A stretch of 64,000 bases of DNA from Dryas octopetala (Eukaryota > Streptophyta > Magnoliopsida > Rosales > Rosaceae). The notes under the pieces are model-generated. The model did no database searches. It was not told the DNA's origin and saw only the letters and a list, made by a program, of their open reading frames with translations. Position 1 is the stretch's first letter. Every line of letters starts with the position of its first letter. The stretch covers positions 7,750,001 through 7,814,000 of the forward strand of contig OY992832.1 in NCBI GenBank assembly GCA_963921425.1, in the 5' to 3' direction. Positions 61,306 to 64,000 of this stretch are shown piece by piece. Made by a program: the position numbers and the translations under genes.

Positions 61306-64000
61306 ATGGCTGGGTCTGGGAGTGGTGAGCTACGGGCTCCCATTTTTGATGGTACTGAGTACGAATTTTGGAAGGTGCGCATGGTGACTATCTTCAAGTC
61401 ACATGGCATCTGGAAGTTAGTTGAAAAGGGGATTACAATCCCAGAAGCAAAGAAGAAGAAGGAGAAGGCTAAGAAGGAAGGAGAATCCAGCATCGATGAG
61501 GAGGATGAACTGGAAGCTTACATGGAGGAGCAGAATATGAAAGATGCAAAAGCATTGGGCATCATTCAAGGGGCTGTATCCAAAGAGATTTTCTCTCGGA
61601 TTATCAACCAAGACACTGCCAAGGGAGCTTGGGATCTTCTACAAGAAGAGTATCATGGTGATGAACAATCCAGGTCAGTTAAATTGCAAAGTCTGAGGAA
61701 GGAATTTGAATATATGAGGATGAGGGAGAGTGAAGCTCTGTCTGAGTACTCTACTCGGTTCTTTGATTTAACTAACCAAATGGAAAAATATGGTGAATGT
61801 TTGTCTCAACAAAGGATGGTACAGAAGGTTTTGATCAGTCTAACTAAGATGTATGATCCTATGTGTGTGGTGCTCGAAAGAACCAGTGATTTAAACACTG
61901 TGTCTGTAAATGAAGTTTTTGCTTGTCTCAAAAGCTATGAATTGAGACTAAGCAGGCATGAAGAAGATGATGAGAAAGTAGAAAGAGCCTTTGCTAGTAT
62001 GAGTATTGGTTCTAAAGGACAGAATAACCAAACAAAGCCTCACAACTATGATGGGGGAAAACGAAATTTCAAGAGTTGGAAGGGAAAACCCAAGAAATGG
62101 GATAACAAGTCTCAGTCTAATTTGAGACAAGGAGGTGACGCTGGGAAGGAAAAGTGCAAAGTGTGTGATAAAGCTCACTATGGAGAGTGCTGGGTCAAGG
62201 GAAAAGTGAAATGTTACAACTGTGATAGGTTTGGGCATGTAATGAAAGATTGCCATCAACCACACAAGAAGGGACAGGTTGCTAATTATGCAAACCAAGT
62301 CCATGAGCCTGCCACCATGTTCTATGCATGCCACAAAGCTTCTGTGGAGAAAGAACAAGGAGTTTGGTATTTAGATAGTGGCTGCAGCAATCATATGACT
62401 AGCCATGAGTCACTTCTAATTAACATTGACAGAAGTGTGAAATGCAAAATAAAAATGGGGACTGGAGACATTGTGGAATCAACTGGGAAGGGAGTCTTGC
62501 CTGTGCAAACCAAAGGAGGAACAAGGTACATCACAGAAGTTATGATTGTGCCAGGACTAGATGAAAATCTTCTCAGTGTTGGACAAATGGTGGAGCATGG
62601 TTATTGGTTGGTATTTGGTGAGTATATGGTGACCATTTATGAAGATAAAAGTATGAAAGCTCCTGTGGCAGCAGTTCAAATGAAAGGGAATAGGTGCTTC
62701 CCACTTGTACTCGAAGACATAAGTCCAATGATGGCAAAGAAGGCCACAGTGACTGGTTCAAACTGGAAATGGCATAAAAGGTTTGGCCACTTGAATTTCG
62801 AGAGTATGCTGCAATTGCATGACAAAGAAATGGTGATTGGCTTACCAAAGCTCACAAGAGGAGAGCATGTTTGTGAAGGATGTGCTTTGAGCAAAAGTCA
62901 CAGGGAAGCATTTGATAAAGGGAAGACTATTAGAGCTATTGAGCTGCTAGAATTGGTTCACACAGATGTCTGTGGACCAATGTCAGAAACCTTGGGAGGA
63001 AACAAGTATTTTCTCACATTTATTGATGACAAGTCAAGAATGTGCTGGGTATATTTTTTGAGACAAAAGTCAGATGTGTTCTCTGTATTCAGAAAGTTTA
63101 AAGCAATGGTAGAACTTCAGTGTGGTTACAAAATGAAGAAATTAAGAAGTGACAGAGGGGGAGAGTATACCTCAATGGAGTTTGAGAAGTTTTGTGAAGA
63201 CTTTGGAATAGAAAAGCAACTCACTGTTGCTTATTCTCCTCAGCAGAATGGAGTGGCTGAAAGGAAGAATAGGACAATTATGGAGATGGCAAGAGCAATG
63301 CTACAAGAGAAGAAGCTACCTAATTATTTTTGGGGGGAAGCAGTTAACACTGCTGTGTACCTTCTGAATAGATGCCCCACTCGAGCTTTGATTTGTCAAA
63401 CTCCATTTGAAGTTTTCAGTGGAAGGAAGCCAGGAGTGAAGCATTTGAGAATTTTTGGTTCAATGTGTTATACACATATTCCTACTCAATTGAGACACAA
63501 GTTGGATGATACAAGTCAGAAAGGAATTTTTGTTGGATATGGAACTAGAGAGAAAGGTTATATGGTGTTTGATCTCAAAAGCAATAAGGTGATAGTCTCT
63601 AGAAGTGTGATTTTTGAAGAGACAGCAATGTGGAACTGGGAATCAAAGTCCACTGAATACATATCAGTTCCTTGGAGTGATGAAGAGGATTCTCATGCTG
63701 CTGAAACTGAATCTGAGCATGAAGTCTTGTGTCAAACTCCACAGAGTCCCTTCAATCCAATTGCATCACCTAATGCTAATTCAAGTTCCAGCACTTCTCT
63801 CTCACCACCTGCCGCAGAAACTGAAGTTGAACTAGCAAGCACATATGATTCTACTCCAAAGAAGTGGAGAAGTCTTGATGAAGTATTTGCTCACTGCAAA
63901 ATGAGCATTGTGGAACCAGAAACTTATCTGGAAGCAGCAAAAGACAAGGCATGGCAGAAGGCTATGGAGAATGAAATTGAAATGATAGAGAAAAATCAAA
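61306..64000 (+). mobile_element. Ty1/copia gag-pol open reading frame (5' part)
   Basis: One uninterrupted frame from ATG 61306 to the window end (about 898 codons, no stop seen). In order: the gag UBN2-type region (APIFDGTEYEFWKVRM); a CCHC zinc knuckle (CYNCDRFGHVMKDC near 62216); an aspartic protease motif (WYLDSGCSNHMTS near 62369); the GAG-pre-integrase region (WHKRFGHLN); integrase with HTDVCGPM, DDKSRMCWVYFL, RSDRGGEY and SPQQNGVAERKNRT; then a linker and the beginning of reverse transcriptase (WQKAMENEIEM). The protease-integrase-RT order is the copia order. RT core, RNase H and 3' LTR are outside. The open frame suggests a young, possibly mobile copy. Confidence 0.95.

Noticed and set aside
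61266-62894. Minus-strand open frames within the copia element
   Set aside because: Antisense shadows of the gag-pol frame, which has all recognisable motifs on the + strand.

Overview
This is nuclear DNA from a flowering plant, most likely a woody core eudicot and perhaps a rosid. The genes are intron-rich with GT-AG (and one GC-AG) splice sites. A degraded piece of plastid atpB is inserted, and the intergenic DNA is full of plant-type transposons (hAT, CACTA, Mutator-like MITEs, Ty1/copia, TRIM). The species cannot be fixed from sequence alone.

Region 1 (1-14 kb) is gene-dense and conserved, all on the + strand. It holds the 3' part of a POLLENLESS3/TDM1 (MS5-family) TPR gene, a complete 14-exon plastid histidinol dehydrogenase gene (last steps of histidine synthesis), and a complete alpha-COP gene (COPI coat). 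These are single-copy housekeeping or meiotic genes.

Region 2 (14-61 kb) is a degenerating tandem array of wall-associated-kinase-like (WAK/WAKL) receptor kinase units, all on the - strand. Each ancestral unit has three coding exons: (1) signal peptide, GUB_WAK galacturonan-binding region and first EGF-like module; (2) calcium-binding EGF and the start of the membrane helix; (3) the rest of the helix, juxtamembrane and Ser/Thr kinase. Three genes look intact: A (19215-22037), D (43506-47417) and F (57716-60800). The rest are broken: a kinase-only stub (14.3-15.0 kb), full-length pseudogene B (25.4-28.1 kb), ectodomain-only pseudogene C (34.6-35.5 kb), a pseudogene E lacking the kinase (50.4-52.7 kb), and several exon-1 scraps (29.4, 49.7, 54.7 and 55.9 kb). 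Junctions show unequal recombination: a unit with its gene deleted, a chimeric gene with a relic of the replaced exon in its intron, and a fourfold 252-bp promoter amplification.

Two paralogous 3' flanks (15.0-19.2 kb and 36.06-43.5 kb) form a natural filled-site/empty-site comparison. A hAT element and a plastid insertion lie only in the first; a CACTA element and a second hAT element lie only in the second; Mutator-type MITEs are in both and so predate the duplication. Between units sits a broken FAR1-related (FRS/MULE-derived) gene. A Ty1/copia element (5' LTR 60865-61211, open reading frame running off the window end) has inserted about 65 bp upstream of the start codon of gene F.

I found no clearly novel biochemical system. 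The unusual content is the architecture of the receptor-kinase array: modular reshuffling, promoter amplification and layered transposon insertions that can be ordered in time from the window itself.
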